Shown: positions 63,700 to 64,000 of the stretch, in pieces
Layout of the letters: each line of letters opens with the position of its first letter
Numbering within the stretch: the stretch's first letter is position 1
Origin: Zygaena filipendulae
Lineage: Eukaryota; Arthropoda; Insecta; Lepidoptera; Zygaenidae
Length of the DNA: 64,000 nucleotides
Direction: 5' to 3'
Assembly: GCA_907165275.2 (NCBI GenBank)
Contig: OU015678.1
Coordinates: 62,001-126,000 of the forward strand
Position numbers and translations under genes: made by a program
Notes under the pieces: model-generated
Database searches by the model: none
Seen by the model: only the letters and a program-made list of their open reading frames with translations
What the model was told of the DNA's origin: nothing

Positions 63700-64000
63700 A
63701 ATAGGGATGTTGACTACTATTGAAAATCAAAATCCTAATTAGTCCGTCAGTTAGAAAATAAAAAACAATGGGCCCTTTTTTTTTGCTTTTTTAAATAAAT
63801 TAAAATATTATACAGAGATAAAGCGCATTAAAGTTTAGGATGAGGAGGTCGTGACGTCACTAACCACAAAACCGCCATACAAACTGTCAGAATAGTGACG
63901 TCACGCGAAATTTCAACTCAATATATCGCCGTTATTTTTTGATTACGTAAAAAAAGAAAAGATACGTGTCCAATATTTTTTAATAATCTACAAGACGGAC
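63700..64000. mobile_element. MITE-like element, truncated by the window end
   Basis: Reverse-complement relative of 37540-37870: TAGTCCGTCAGTTAGA at the left, GTGACGTCA twice, and ending AAAGATACGTGTCCAATATTTTTTAATAATCTAC. Confidence 0.6.

Overview
This is eukaryotic DNA, almost certainly from an insect and most likely from a moth or butterfly. The evidence is (TTAGG)n/(CCTAA)n telomeric repeats carrying SART-type non-LTR retrotransposons, many RTE-like 'ctagctgttccccgcggtttcacccgcg'-style fragments typical of Lepidoptera, tRNA-derived SINEs, foldback elements, and spliced host genes with GT-AG introns. No species can be named from the sequence alone.

Layout. (1) 1-11.2 kb: three head-to-tail SART-family (R1-clade) elements on the minus strand, each separated by short CCTAA tracts and ending in a poly(A) tail (poly-T on the plus strand). 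The rightmost (4403-11133) is complete, with intact ORF1 and ORF2. The middle one (1016-4373) has an intact ORF1 and a family-type 3' UTR but no ORF2. The leftmost runs off the window. (2) 11.2-27.3 kb: a plus-strand array of retroelement pieces whose A-rich tails run straight into CCTAACC, the opposite orientation to the SARTs. It contains a 457-residue zinc-finger ORF (12527-13900), a damaged second copy with a threefold 250-bp tandem repeat, and a broken RT-RNase H LINE that was itself hit by a BEL/Pao fragment and an AT-rich terminal-inverted-repeat element. On the minus strand of this array two copies of a 117-nt exon-like block keep splice signals and an open frame.

(3) 27.6-43.5 kb: host genes. 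A two-exon secreted-peptide gene (28983-30104) is followed by three ~1.3-kb tandem repeats (31.4-35.4 kb) and a five-exon BTB-BACK-Kelch gene (36277-40588). The sequence upstream of both genes is related. Two deleted copies of the 3' part of the Kelch gene lie downstream, with a POFUT1 (protein O-fucosyltransferase 1) pseudogene between them.

(4) 43.5-59 kb: a mosaic framed by ~0.88-kb inverted arms (45.7-46.6 and 58.0-58.9 kb) that end in identical-type GC hairpins. Between the arms are intronless, frameshifted remnants of laminin gamma (LanB2-like) and laminin beta (LanB1-like), a 1.15-kb 27-bp minisatellite with a 17-unit higher-order repeat, and a young complete Ty3/gypsy retrotransposon with identical 153-bp LTRs and an intact 1290-residue Gag-Pol. 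(5) 59-64 kb: SINE, foldback elements, a small minisatellite and AT-rich DNA without recognisable genes.

Only the Kelch gene and the secreted-peptide gene look like ordinary host genes. The strongest candidates for something undescribed are the ORF1-only SART element, the zinc-finger ORF family with telomeric-type 3' junctions, and the conserved antisense mini-exon.
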